From NCBI GenBank assembly GCA_032128415.1, contig JAQBGW010000084.1:1-25435 (forward strand): DNA of 25,435 nt. Reading direction: 5' to 3'. Position numbers and translations under genes: made by a program. Within the stretch, counting starts at the first letter, position 1; each line of letters begins with the position of its first letter. Origin of the DNA: Ga0077527 sp032128415. GTDB taxonomy: Bacteria; Pseudomonadota; Gammaproteobacteria; Burkholderiales; SG8-41. Below the pieces are notes generated by a model. That model saw nothing but the letters and a program-made list of their open reading frames with translations, ran no database searches and was not told the DNA's origin. Below, in pieces: positions 1-6,652 of the stretch.

Positions 1-864
1 CCGCCCATCCTTCAACTGCACGCCCTGTGCCCCGCGGGAATCCACGCATACATTGACCACCTCGGCACCGGTGTCTATATCCACGCCGCGCGCACGCGCC
101 TCGGAGGACATCGCATGAGTAATGGCCCCCATGCCGCCAACGGCATGGCCCCAGACGCCGCGCTTGCCGTTGACTTCGCCGAACACGTGATGCAACAGCA
201 CATAAGCCGTGCCTGGTGCATAAGGGCTGGCAAAGTTGCCGACGATGGCGTCGAAACCGAACGCGGCCTTGATCGGAGCCGACTCGAACCAGGCGTCGAG
301 CAGATCGCCGGCACTTTTGGTAAACAGATCCAGCACGTCGCGTCGCGCCGACATGTCGAGTTTTTTGAAACGGCGTGCGGTTTTGATCGCCGCAAAAAAG
401 TCACCGACGCCGCCGCCAACATTCGGCGGTGTTTCCAGAGACAACTCGCGCAACACATCACCCACGCGCTCCAGCATCGCGTAATACTCGGGCAGTCGGG
501 CAGCATCCGCGGCAGAAAATCGTGCGACCTCGGTCTGCGTCGCCGCCAGAGAACCGCCCACTTTAAGATAGGTTTCGTCCGGCAGCGGCAGGAAATTCGA
601 GATCGGCCGCTCGAGTATGCGCAGGCCGTGTTCGTTCAATCGCAGATCACGGATGACCTGCGGATTGAGCAGACTCACCGTGTAACTCGCCGTGGAATTG
701 CGGAAACCGGGATGAAACTCTTCGGTCACGGCGGCGCCGCCCACGATGGCGCGGCGTTCGAGCACGCGCACCTTGAGACCGGCCGCAGCCAGATAACAAG
801 CGCAGGTCAGGCCGTTATGGCCACCACCGACGATCAGCACATCGCAGGCTACGGGTGGGGACAT
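1..864 (-). CDS. FAD-dependent oxidoreductase, phytoene dehydrogenase/PYROXD2-like (partial, C-terminus off window)
   Basis: Reading leftwards from ATG at 864, the frame stays open to the first base, giving 288 codons; the C-terminus lies outside the window. The N-terminus is a Rossmann FAD-binding fold: hydrophobic strand, GGGHNG at residues 13-18 (GxGxxG type), then an acidic residue at the end of the second strand (LERR, E36) and a GG pair at 42-43. The text after it (TEEFHPGFRNS, then SYTVSLLNP) resembles the CrtI-like NAD(P)/FAD oxidoreductases related to PYROXD2. The substrate cannot be inferred; carotenoid desaturation is unlikely because no crt gene is nearby. No convincing ribosome binding site precedes the ATG. 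The gene begins 33 bases after the 3' end of the tRNA-Arg gene on the same strand, so the tRNA promoter may also serve it. The family call is solid, the exact function open. Confidence 0.85.
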   Translation of the reverse strand, partial: MSPPVACDVLIVGGGHNGLTCACYLAAAGLKVRVLERRAIVGGAAVTEEFHPGFRNSTASYTVSLLNPQVIRDLRLNEHGLRILERPISNFLPLPDETYLKVGGSLAATQTEVARFSAADAARLPEYYAMLERVGDVLRELSLETPPNVGGGVGDFFAAIKTARRFKKLDMSARRDVLDLFTKSAGDLLDAWFESAPIKAAFGFDAIVGNFASPYAPGTAYVLLHHVFGEVNGKRGVWGHAVGGMGAITHAMSSEARARGVDIDTGAEVVNVCVDSRGAQGVQLKDGR

Positions 865-897
865 GATGAGAACCAGGCTGGCGTGCAGGTATGAAAA

Positions 898-974
898 TGG
901 CGCGCCCGAGACGATTCGAACGTCCGACCCCTGCCTTCGGAGGGCAGTACTCTATCCAGCTGAGCTACGGGCGC
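898..974 (-). tRNA. tRNA-Arg, anticodon CCG, with encoded CCA
   Basis: On the minus strand this folds as a complete 77-base tRNA. The acceptor stem pairs GCGCCCG (974-968) with CGGGCGC (908-902), the discriminator is G, and CCA is encoded (900-898). The D arm carries GCTC..AGCTGGATAGAG. The anticodon stem CTGCC/GGCAG encloses the loop CTCCGAA, so the anticodon is CCG, which reads the arginine codon CGG. The T loop TTCGAAT is canonical. All invariant positions I checked are present, so it should be functional. Confidence 0.97.
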
Positions 975-986
975 GTTGCAGCGCAA

Positions 987-992
987 ATTCTA
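987..992 (-). promoter_or_regulatory. Possible -10 element for tRNA-Arg
   Basis: TAGAAT on the minus strand ends 12 bases before the tRNA 5' end and is followed by a GC-rich stretch (GCGCTGC), as often seen at stringently controlled tRNA promoters. No good -35 hexamer is visible at 16-18 bases. The element lies back-to-back with the cytochrome promoter. Confidence 0.4.
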
Positions 993-1014
993 ACATGCCC
1001 CTCAGGGCGGCCGT

Positions 1015-1043
1015 TTTACCGGGGGCGGCAATGTCGATATAAT
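1015..1043 (+). promoter_or_regulatory. Sigma70-type promoter for the diheme cytochrome gene
   Basis: A -35 of TTTACC (1015-1020) and a perfect -10 of TATAAT (1038-1043) are separated by 17 bases. The expected start near 1050 leaves a leader of about 24 bases that contains the ribosome binding site AGGA. Confidence 0.65.
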
Positions 1044-1073
1044 CCGCGCTTTCTCGCGGCTCCAGGATATCGC

Positions 1074-1913
1074 ATGAGCGAAAACCACACTCCGGAACAC
1101 AATTCCCTGATCAAAACACCGAAACAACTGGCCATCGTTGTCGTGCTTTCGTTCATCGTCCCGGTGGTCGTCATCGTAATGCTGGCCCAGCTTGCCACCA
1201 GCGGCAAAAAATCAGCTCCACCTACCGCCGCCAGCGAGGAGGCAATCGCACAGCGTATCAAGCCGGCTGGAGATGTGGTGATTGCGGCAGCGGGCGACGC
1301 GCTGCAGGTACGCACCGGCAAAGCGGTTGTCGAGAGTTCCTGCGCGGCATGTCACGCGACCGGTGCCCTGAACGCTCCGAAAATCGGCGACACCGGTGCC
1401 TGGGGCAAAATGATCCCGCGAGGGCTCGATGCGCTTACAGCTAACGCCATCAAGGGAATACGGCAAATGCCCTCCCGTGGTGGCAATCCTGATTTGACAG
1501 ATTTCGAAATTGCGCGCGCGATTGTTTATATGGCCAATCAGTCCGGTGGCAATCTCAAGGAGCCCGCGGCACCGGCAAATCCACCCCCTGCAGCAGCTAC
1601 GCTCGCACCGCCCATCGCTGTGGCAGCAGCGCCTGCGGCAGCAGTTTCAGCCGCACCTGCCGGCGGCGATTCAGCCAAGGGCAAGAGCATTTACGACGCA
1701 AGCTGCGCGGCTTGTCATGGCGCCGGCATTGCCGGAGCCCCCAAGGCCGGCGACAAAGCAGCCTGGGCGCCGAGATTGAAAGCGGGCAGAGATGTTCTGT
1801 ATGCGAGCGTCATCAAGGGTAAAGGCGTCATGCCACCTAAGGGCGGCAATGCTGCGCTCACGGACGCCGATGTCAAAGCTGCAGTTGACTATCTGGCGGG
1901 GCTCGCCCGGTAG
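1074..1913 (+). CDS. Membrane-anchored diheme c-type cytochrome
   Basis: The 279-residue protein starts at ATG 1074, with AGGA seven bases upstream. The same frame is open from 891, but that stretch is the tRNA and promoter. A single membrane segment (about residues 19-40) without a cleavage site anchors the protein, with the bulk in the periplasm. Two cytochrome c domains follow. The first has CAACH at 90-94 and a likely axial methionine at M132 in QMPSRGGN. The second has CAACH at 211-215 and M253 in VMPPKGGN. The domains look like duplicates and are joined by an Ala/Pro-rich linker (about 164-197). This resembles the cytochrome c5/class I diheme proteins that pass electrons between membrane complexes and terminal oxidases or reductases. 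The partner is unknown; the gene appears monocistronic, with its own promoter and terminator. Confidence 0.9.
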   Translation: MSENHTPEHNSLIKTPKQLAIVVVLSFIVPVVVIVMLAQLATSGKKSAPPTAASEEAIAQRIKPAGDVVIAAAGDALQVRTGKAVVESSCAACHATGALNAPKIGDTGAWGKMIPRGLDALTANAIKGIRQMPSRGGNPDLTDFEIARAIVYMANQSGGNLKEPAAPANPPPAAATLAPPIAVAAAPAAAVSAAPAGGDSAKGKSIYDASCAACHGAGIAGAPKAGDKAAWAPRLKAGRDVLYASVIKGKGVMPPKGGNAALTDADVKAAVDYLAGLAR

Positions 1914-1933
1914 CGCGCTGCTGAAACGAAAAC

Positions 1934-1962
1934 AAGGCGCAGCGACCCTGCGCCTTTTTTAT
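1934..1962 (+). terminator. Rho-independent terminator after the cytochrome gene
   Basis: The 9-bp stem AAGGCGCAG/CTGCGCCTT (1934-1942 with 1948-1956) encloses a 5-base loop and is followed by a run of T to 1960. It begins 20 bases after the cytochrome stop codon. Confidence 0.92.
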
Positions 1963-1994
1963 TCCATCGGTTTGGTCATGACTGGTTGACGTAC

Positions 1995-2822
1995 ATGGCG
2001 ACATACGCGATTGGCGATATCCAGGGTTGTTATGACGAAATGCGGCGGCTGCTCGACACCGTCGCGTTCGATCCGGCGCGCGATCAGTTATGGCTGGTCG
2101 GTGATCTGGTCAATCGCGGCCCGCGTTCGCTGGAAGTGCTGCGTTTCGTCAAAGGGCTCGGTGATCACGCTATCACCGTGCTTGGCAATCACGATCTGAA
2201 TTTGCTGGTGGTGGCCGCCGGAGTACGCAAACCACACCCGGAAGACACGCTTGATGATTTGCTTCAGGCGCCGGATCGCGAAGAGTTGCTGGATTGGCTT
2301 CGCCGGCAACGGCTGATGCACGTCGATGCCGGTTATGCAATGGTGCATGCGGGGCTGTTGCCGCAATGGAGCATCGCGCAAGCGCTGGTGCTGGCACGCG
2401 AAGCTGAAGCCGCGCTGCAGGCTCCTGATCACGGTGAATTCCTGCGCCGGATGTATGGCAACGAACCGGCGCGGTGGCAGGACGATCTGGCTGGATATGG
2501 CCGGCTACGCATCATCATCAATGCCATGACTCGGTTGCGGCTGTGTACACCGGACGGTCTTATGGAATTCACACACAAGACCGAACTCAAAGGCGCTCCG
2601 GCGGGTTTTCTGCCGTGGTTTGATGTGCCGGGACGCGCCAACCGCGAAACGCCGGTTATTTTCGGTCACTGGGCAGCGCTGGGCCTGGTGCTGCGCACGG
2701 ATGTGCTGGGGCTCGATTCCGGTTGCGTGTGGGGTCGCCGATTGACTGCGGTGCGACTCGAAGATCGTTGCATCTTCCAGTGCGGTTGCGAATCCGTTAC
2801 TGCGCAAGGCGGCGAGCAATAG
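1995..2822 (+). CDS. apaH: Bis(5'-nucleosyl)-tetraphosphatase, symmetrical
   Basis: This 275-residue metallophosphoesterase hydrolyses Ap4A to two ADP in the cytoplasm. The family metal-binding signatures are all present: GDIQG (7-11), GDLVNRGP (36-43) and LGNHD (63-67). The length matches ApaH. The ATG at 1995 is chosen because it puts the first strand (ATYAIGDIQG) directly at the N-terminus; a TTG at 1986 is the only in-frame alternative. The gene lies 32 bases beyond the cytochrome terminator with no clear promoter of its own, so it may depend on read-through or a weak start in that gap. Its last 26 bases overlap the 3' end of the opposing acyltransferase gene. The usual enterobacterial ksgA-apaG neighbours are absent. 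Confidence 0.95.
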   Translation: MATYAIGDIQGCYDEMRRLLDTVAFDPARDQLWLVGDLVNRGPRSLEVLRFVKGLGDHAITVLGNHDLNLLVVAAGVRKPHPEDTLDDLLQAPDREELLDWLRRQRLMHVDAGYAMVHAGLLPQWSIAQALVLAREAEAALQAPDHGEFLRRMYGNEPARWQDDLAGYGRLRIIINAMTRLRLCTPDGLMEFTHKTELKGAPAGFLPWFDVPGRANRETPVIFGHWAALGLVLRTDVLGLDSGCVWGRRLTAVRLEDRCIFQCGCESVTAQGGEQ

Positions 2823-3555
2823 CCCCCTGCGCAGCTTTGGCGAGCGCGCGACGGTGCGCGCCTGCGCCGGGCACAACATCAAGAAACCAGGCATGGGCGT
2901 GAATGACCGGTTGCCCTGAAATTGACCGCAACGTGTCCCACAAGGTCTTCTCACCAACGTAGGCCGCTTCGGTGCAAAGCGCACCATCGCCGCGTTCGAA
3001 GCGCAGCGCCACCGGATGCACATCTGCGCCGGCAACCGACGCCGGCTGTAACAACGAGCTGTGAAACGGCAGCACCCGCGAACCGTCCGTCGTCGTACCC
3101 TCGGGAAAAACTGCACACATATCACCGTCATGCAGTGCAGCGGACACCAGCCCGGTGATGCGTAGCGTATCCCTGCGCCGCGCCCGCTCGAAAAACAACG
3201 TGCCGGTCTTTGCGCTCAGCCAGCCGATCACCGGCCAGGCGCGCACTTCGGACTTGGCGACAAATCGTACCGGCAGCACCGAATTGATGACCACAATATC
3301 CAGCCATGACACGTGATTGGCGACCAGCATCACCGCGCGCCCCGGGGTTCGACGCGGCGGATCGCCGTGTACGTGCACTCGTACTCCGAGAATGCGCAAC
3401 AAGGTCTGCGACCAGCGCTTGACGGCAACACGGCGACGCGGCGCAGAGAAAAACGGGAAGGCAAGCGCGACGGTAACCACGCCGCGCAGCAGATGCAGCA
3501 AGAAGCGCACAATACGCACGCTGCGTTTTCCTGACAAGGTATACCCGCCGCTCAT
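2797..3555 (-). CDS. 1-acyl-sn-glycerol-3-phosphate acyltransferase family protein (PlsC-like)
   Basis: This 252-residue acyltransferase probably transfers a fatty acyl group to lysophosphatidic acid or a related lysolipid at the inner membrane. The HX4D catalytic motif is NHVSWLD (H81, D86), and the substrate-binding block is FPEGTT (150-155). One hydrophobic segment (about 18-36) anchors it. The start is uncertain. ATG 3555 lacks a ribosome binding site and lies only seven bases after a perfect TATAAT. A GTG at 3519 (residue 13) has AGGA nine bases upstream and would start the protein at the conserved hydrophobic segment, giving 240 residues. The 3' end overlaps apaH by 26 bases. Whether it is the main PlsC or a paralogue such as an ornithine-lipid or lipid-remodelling enzyme cannot be told. 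Confidence 0.9.
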   Translation of the reverse strand: MSGGYTLSGKRSVRIVRFLLHLLRGVVTVALAFPFFSAPRRRVAVKRWSQTLLRILGVRVHVHGDPPRRTPGRAVMLVANHVSWLDIVVINSVLPVRFVAKSEVRAWPVIGWLSAKTGTLFFERARRRDTLRITGLVSAALHDGDMCAVFPEGTTTDGSRVLPFHSSLLQPASVAGADVHPVALRFERGDGALCTEAAYVGEKTLWDTLRSISGQPVIHAHAWFLDVVPGAGAHRRALAKAAQGAIARRLAQ

Positions 3556-3562
3556 GGCGGCG

Positions 3563-3568
3563 ATTATA
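3563..3568 (-). promoter_or_regulatory. Perfect -10 element before the PlsC-like gene
   Basis: TATAAT on the minus strand is followed after seven bases by ATG 3555. No -35 hexamer is recognisable at 16-18 bases. Its position means the transcript would start at or just inside the annotated ATG. Confidence 0.5.
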
Positions 3569-3673
3569 GGGGTGCGCGGTGCAATAGCCGGAAAATGATA
3601 AGCGACCTATGACAGACTATTTATTTAAACCGCAGTGAGGAATCAAAAACCCATTTATAGCTTGAAACGCAAT

Positions 3674-4129
3674 TCAGTGGGTTACCCGCGAAGTGCGTCC
3701 ATCGGACAGAATCCGCACCCGGTCCCCTGCTTTGAAGGTTTCGTCCGCCTCCTGCACGATTGCGACCAGTGCACCGCTATTCAGCTTTACAGTCACCTCC
3801 ACGCCGGTGCTCCGCGTACCCATCTCTTCGGCCGCCTGACCGGCGACACCGCCTGCGACACTCCCGATGACCGCGGCCACCGTCGATCCACGGCCGCCGC
3901 CCACCCCGCTGCCTGCCACGCCGCCGATCACCGCACCCGCTGCCGGACCGATCCCGCTGCGCGTGCCCTCGATCTGCACCGGGCGCACGCTTTCAACAAT
4001 ACCCATGCGCACATTCTGTTCGCGCCGCGCTTCATCGCGCGTATAGCTGCCGCCGCCCAGTCCCGGCGCGCAACCGGTGAGCACCGCCGTGCAAATTAAT
4101 ACCGCTGCATATCCCAGTCGCTGGTCCAT
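3674..4129 (-). CDS. slyB: Glycine-zipper outer-membrane lipoprotein, SlyB-like
   Basis: This is a 151-residue lipoprotein. The signal peptide ends in the lipobox LTGC with C20, so the mature protein would be lipidated. After it comes a SlyB-type segment, YTRDEARREQNV (30-41), then SVRPVQIEG, which aligns by eye with E. coli SlyB. A glycine-zipper hairpin of Gly/Ala/Val repeats spans about 61-99, and a small C-terminal beta domain ends in GDRVRILSDG. The SlyB/Pcp family sits in the outer membrane, where it is linked to envelope integrity and stabilisation of outer-membrane protein and lipid assemblies. ATG 4129 is chosen because AGGAG lies seven bases upstream; the frame extends to 4150 without support. 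It lies 14 bases downstream of the kinase gene and is probably co-transcribed. Confidence 0.88.
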   Translation of the reverse strand: MDQRLGYAAVLICTAVLTGCAPGLGGGSYTRDEARREQNVRMGIVESVRPVQIEGTRSGIGPAAGAVIGGVAGSGVGGGRGSTVAAVIGSVAGGVAGQAAEEMGTRSTGVEVTVKLNSGALVAIVQEADETFKAGDRVRILSDGRTSRVTH

Positions 4130-4143
4130 GGCATTTCTCCTTG

Positions 4144-5079
4144 TCACCACATTTTCATGTTGAACGCTTGCTGAAACCTGTCTGCCACCTCATCACGGCT
4201 GAACCGGTGGTTCTGCCCGCCGCGCTGTGCGATTTTCAGCGACCCCATCAGCGAGGCCAGTCGCCCGGTAAGCGTCCAGTCTGCACCGGTAGCCAAACCA
4301 TAAAGCAAACCCGCCCGGAAGGCGTCACCACAGCCGGTCGGATCCAGCACGGCCTCAGGTTTAACGCTTGGAATCCCGATCTGTTTACCACCCGTGTAAA
4401 CCATGGCGCCCTGCGCCCCCAATGTGACCACAATCGCCTTGACAAGTTTCGCCAACGCGTCGAGCTTTTGCCCGGTGCGCTCCTGCAACATCTGCGCCTC
4501 ATAGTCATTAACCGTGACATAGTCCGCGAGCCGCACGAACTCAGCAAGCTCCGCGCCGCTGAACATCGGCAACCCCTGTCCGGGGTCAAAAATGAACGGT
4601 ATGCCAGCTTCATGAAATTCGCGCGCATGCTGCAACATGCCATCCCGTCCGTCAGGGGCAACTATGCCCAGCTTGATATCTTTGGCATCGCCGACATGGT
4701 TCTCGTGTGAGTGATTCATCGCACCGGGATGAAATGCCGTGATTTGGTTATCGTCGAGATCGGTAGTGATGAACGCCTGCGCGGTAAAACTGCCGGGCAC
4801 GATGCGGACATGATCCTGCGCGATCCCCAAACGCTGCAGCCGCTCGTCGTAGGGCAGGAAATCGTCGCCGACAGTCGCCATGATGCGAGCATTGCCGCCG
4901 AGCATCTGCAGCGTGTAGGCAATATTGCCGGCGCACCCGCCAAACTCCCGTCGCATGTCGGGCACCAGAAACGCGACGTTCAGGATATGCAACTGATCGG
5001 GCAGGATGTGATTCTTGAAACGATCATGGAAAACCATGATGGTGTCGTACGCCAACGAACCGCAGATCAATATCGACAT
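4144..5079 (-). CDS. PfkB-family carbohydrate/nucleoside kinase
   Basis: The 311-residue protein is a complete member of the ribokinase/PfkB family, which phosphorylates sugars or nucleosides with ATP. Visible marks are the N-terminal ICGSLAYD strand, the substrate-side GG loop GGCAGN (47-52), the segment YVTVNDYEA, the ATP-side VTLGAQGA, and the C-terminal signature DPTGCGDAF (246-254). In the last motif D252 is the catalytic base, and the usual GAGD is GCGD. Betaproteobacterial proteins of this type are often labelled adenosine or ribokinase-like, but the substrate cannot be read from sequence. A good extended -10 promoter lies upstream and GGGA precedes the ATG. The SlyB-like gene follows after 14 bases. 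Confidence 0.88.
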   Translation of the reverse strand: MSILICGSLAYDTIMVFHDRFKNHILPDQLHILNVAFLVPDMRREFGGCAGNIAYTLQMLGGNARIMATVGDDFLPYDERLQRLGIAQDHVRIVPGSFTAQAFITTDLDDNQITAFHPGAMNHSHENHVGDAKDIKLGIVAPDGRDGMLQHAREFHEAGIPFIFDPGQGLPMFSGAELAEFVRLADYVTVNDYEAQMLQERTGQKLDALAKLVKAIVVTLGAQGAMVYTGGKQIGIPSVKPEAVLDPTGCGDAFRAGLLYGLATGADWTLTGRLASLMGSLKIAQRGGQNHRFSRDEVADRFQQAFNMKMW

Positions 5080-5107
5080 CGGAATCCCGTCTGAAAATGA
5101 ACTGTGG

Positions 5108-5116
5108 ATTATACCA
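5108..5116 (-). promoter_or_regulatory. Extended -10 promoter for the PfkB-family kinase
   Basis: The minus strand reads TGGTATAAT, a perfect TATAAT (5113-5108) with the TGn extension. No strong -35 is present, as is usual for extended -10 promoters. The expected leader is about 22 bases. Confidence 0.7.
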
Positions 5117-5146
5117 ACGCACCCTCTGTCGTCGTGCGGCGTCGGC

Positions 5147-5176
5147 TTGGTAGTTCACACCCGGCTATTGCATAAT
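5147..5176 (+). promoter_or_regulatory. Probable sigma70 promoter for mscL
   Basis: TTGGTA (5147-5152) and CATAAT (5171-5176) are 18 bases apart, placing the transcript start near 5183 and leaving a leader of about 60 bases before the mscL ATG. It is divergent from the kinase promoter. Confidence 0.5.
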
Positions 5177-5244
5177 CAGAGGGCCATTGGCACTACAGAC
5201 CGACAGGGTAACGATCCATAATCTTCCAAAGAGGAACCGCAAAC

Positions 5245-5664
5245 ATGTTGAAAGAATTCAAAGATTTCGCCATGAAGGGTAATGTGCTTGATATGGCAGT
5301 AGGTATCGTTATCGGCGCTGCATTCGGAAAAATCGTCGAGTCGCTGGTCAAAGATGTCATCATGCCGCCAATAGGATTGTTGATGGGCGGGGTGGATTTT
5401 TCCAACCTGTTCGCGGTGCTCAAACGGGGCGCGACGGCAGGCCCTTACGCCACAATTGAAGTTGCCCAAAAAGCAGGTGCGGTGACGTGGAACTACGGTA
5501 TTTTCATCAATACCATCATCACCTTCCTGATCGTAGCCTTCGCGATATTCATCCTGATCAAGGCTGTCAACAAGGTCAAGAAGGCTGAGCCGCCTCCTGC
5601 GCCGGCCGCAACACCGGAAGATGTAGTACTGCTACGCGAAATCCGTGATGCGCTGAAAAAGTAG
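5245..5664 (+). CDS. mscL: Large-conductance mechanosensitive channel
   Basis: The 139-residue MscL forms a homopentameric inner-membrane pore that opens under membrane tension and releases solutes on hypo-osmotic shock. The amphipathic N-terminal helix (LKEFKDFAMKGNVLDMAVG) is followed by TM1 (about 15-43, with the GIVIGAAFGKIV pore-lining pattern), a periplasmic loop, TM2 (about 84-107) and a charged C-terminal helix ending in LLREIRDALKK. Length and all segments are normal for the family. AGAGGA precedes the ATG. It stands alone, with its own promoter, and converges on dgkA. Confidence 0.97.
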   Translation: MLKEFKDFAMKGNVLDMAVGIVIGAAFGKIVESLVKDVIMPPIGLLMGGVDFSNLFAVLKRGATAGPYATIEVAQKAGAVTWNYGIFINTIITFLIVAFAIFILIKAVNKVKKAEPPPAPAATPEDVVLLREIRDALKK

Positions 5665-5701
5665 GCGAGTAGCTTGACTATGCCCGGAAATCATCATAAC
5701 C

Positions 5702-5724
5702 TATTGTTTTTATTCAATATTTTA
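5702..5724 (+). terminator. Weak A/T-rich hairpin between mscL and dgkA
   Basis: TATTG/CAATA (5702-5706 with 5715-5719) with an 8-base loop is followed by TTTT. The five-pair A/T-rich stem is too weak to call a terminator with confidence, but no better candidate exists between these convergent genes. Confidence 0.25.
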
Positions 5725-5749
5725 AGAATTCGGGGCGGCGCACTATACA

Positions 5750-6136
5750 TCAGGTGAACAAAATCAGCCCCCACACTAGCGGCACATTCACCAGCGCCAG
5801 CAGGACCGCTGCGCTGCCGATGTCCTTGGCGCGTTTTGCCAGGTCGTGTTTCTCCAGCGATATGCGATCAACCGCGGCCTCAATCGCGGAATTCAGCAGT
5901 TCGACGATCAGCACCAGCAATACTGACGCAATCATCAACGCTTTGCCGGTGCCTGCGACAGGCATGAACAACGCCGCCGGGATCAGCAGCGCGGCGAGAA
6001 ATACCTCTTGGCGAAATGCATCTTCGTGACGGAATGCGGCGCGCAAACCGGCGATGGAATAGAAAAAAGCGTTCCATACGCGCGCCAAACCGGTCCTGCC
6101 TTTGTGCGGACTTTCCGTCGACGGTGTCGGATCCAT
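5750..6136 (-). CDS. dgkA: Diacylglycerol kinase (prokaryotic type)
   Basis: This 128-residue integral membrane enzyme phosphorylates diacylglycerol to phosphatidic acid, recycling lipid released during envelope polymer synthesis. The family signature ELLNSAIEAAVDR lies at 79-91, with three membrane helices at about 46-62, 67-83 and 106-126 and a conserved acidic/basic stretch (EKHDLAKRAKDIGSAA) between the second and third. ATG 6136 is chosen because it gives the normal length; the frame is open much further upstream, but that part runs antiparallel in frame to gcvH coding sequence. It starts 40 bases after gcvH and is probably co-transcribed with it. Confidence 0.95.
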   Translation of the reverse strand: MDPTPSTESPHKGRTGLARVWNAFFYSIAGLRAAFRHEDAFRQEVFLAALLIPAALFMPVAGTGKALMIASVLLVLIVELLNSAIEAAVDRISLEKHDLAKRAKDIGSAAVLLALVNVPLVWGLILFT

Positions 6137-6176
6137 GTTGAAAATATCCCCGGGTGATAGCAGGCGCCACGCGCTG

Positions 6177-6566
6177 CTAGTTTTTTTCTGCGTCGGCGAT
6201 TTTCTGGTATGCCGCGGCATCGAGCAGCATATCGATCTGCGCGGGATCATCGGGCCTGATGCGGAACATCCAGGCGGCATACGGTTCTGCGTTGACCTTC
6301 TCCGGCGCATCGGACAATTCCGCGTTGACGGCAACGATCTCGCCTGAAACGGGTGCGTGGATGTCGGACGCCGCCTTGACCGATTCGATGACACCGCACG
6401 CCTCGCCTTGTTTAAACTTGCGACCCGGCGCCGGATTGTCGATGAACACGACATCGCCCAGCATTTCCTGCGCATGCTGTGTAATGCCGACGCTGACTGT
6501 GCCATCGGTTTCACGACGTGCCCACTCATGGCTACTGGCGTATTTCAAATGATCCGGCGTACTCAT
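6177..6566 (-). CDS. gcvH: Glycine cleavage system H protein
   Basis: The 129-residue lipoyl carrier shuttles the aminomethyl group between the P and T proteins of glycine cleavage. The lipoylation motif ESVKAASD puts the modified lysine at K64; the segments SSHEW, VGITQHAQEMLGDVVF and APVSGEIVAVN are canonical. GGAG stands directly before ATG 6566. Neither gcvT nor gcvP is in the window. The gene follows the acc/prmA/DUF3426 cluster and precedes dgkA, an unusual place. The adjacent upstream gap (6567-6652) is A/T-rich with a GGGG..CCCC inverted repeat (6578-6592), so it probably has its own promoter. Confidence 0.96.
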   Translation of the reverse strand: MSTPDHLKYASSHEWARRETDGTVSVGITQHAQEMLGDVVFIDNPAPGRKFKQGEACGVIESVKAASDIHAPVSGEIVAVNAELSDAPEKVNAEPYAAWMFRIRPDDPAQIDMLLDAAAYQKIADAEKN

Positions 6567-6652
6567 ATCCGCTCCACGGGGTCTGCAGCCCCTATAAATT
6601 AATTAAATAAAAACAACTTATTACAAAATATCTGCGTTAGCCGGTACGATAA

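Noticed and set aside
115..894. 259-residue plus-strand open frame at the left end
   Set aside because: It is antisense to the FAD oxidoreductase, whose open frame from 864 to the edge carries a clear GxGxxG fold.
891..1073. Upstream extension of the cytochrome frame
   Set aside because: These codons are the tRNA-Arg gene and the promoter read in frame; ATG 1074 has the ribosome binding site and opens with the membrane anchor.
4894..4902. GCGD for GAGD in the PfkB signature taken as an inactivating change (motif lies at about 4324-4344)
   Set aside because: The catalytic aspartate D252 is intact and the Ala-to-Cys change lies in the anion hole loop where variation is tolerated, so it is not a sign of inactivity.
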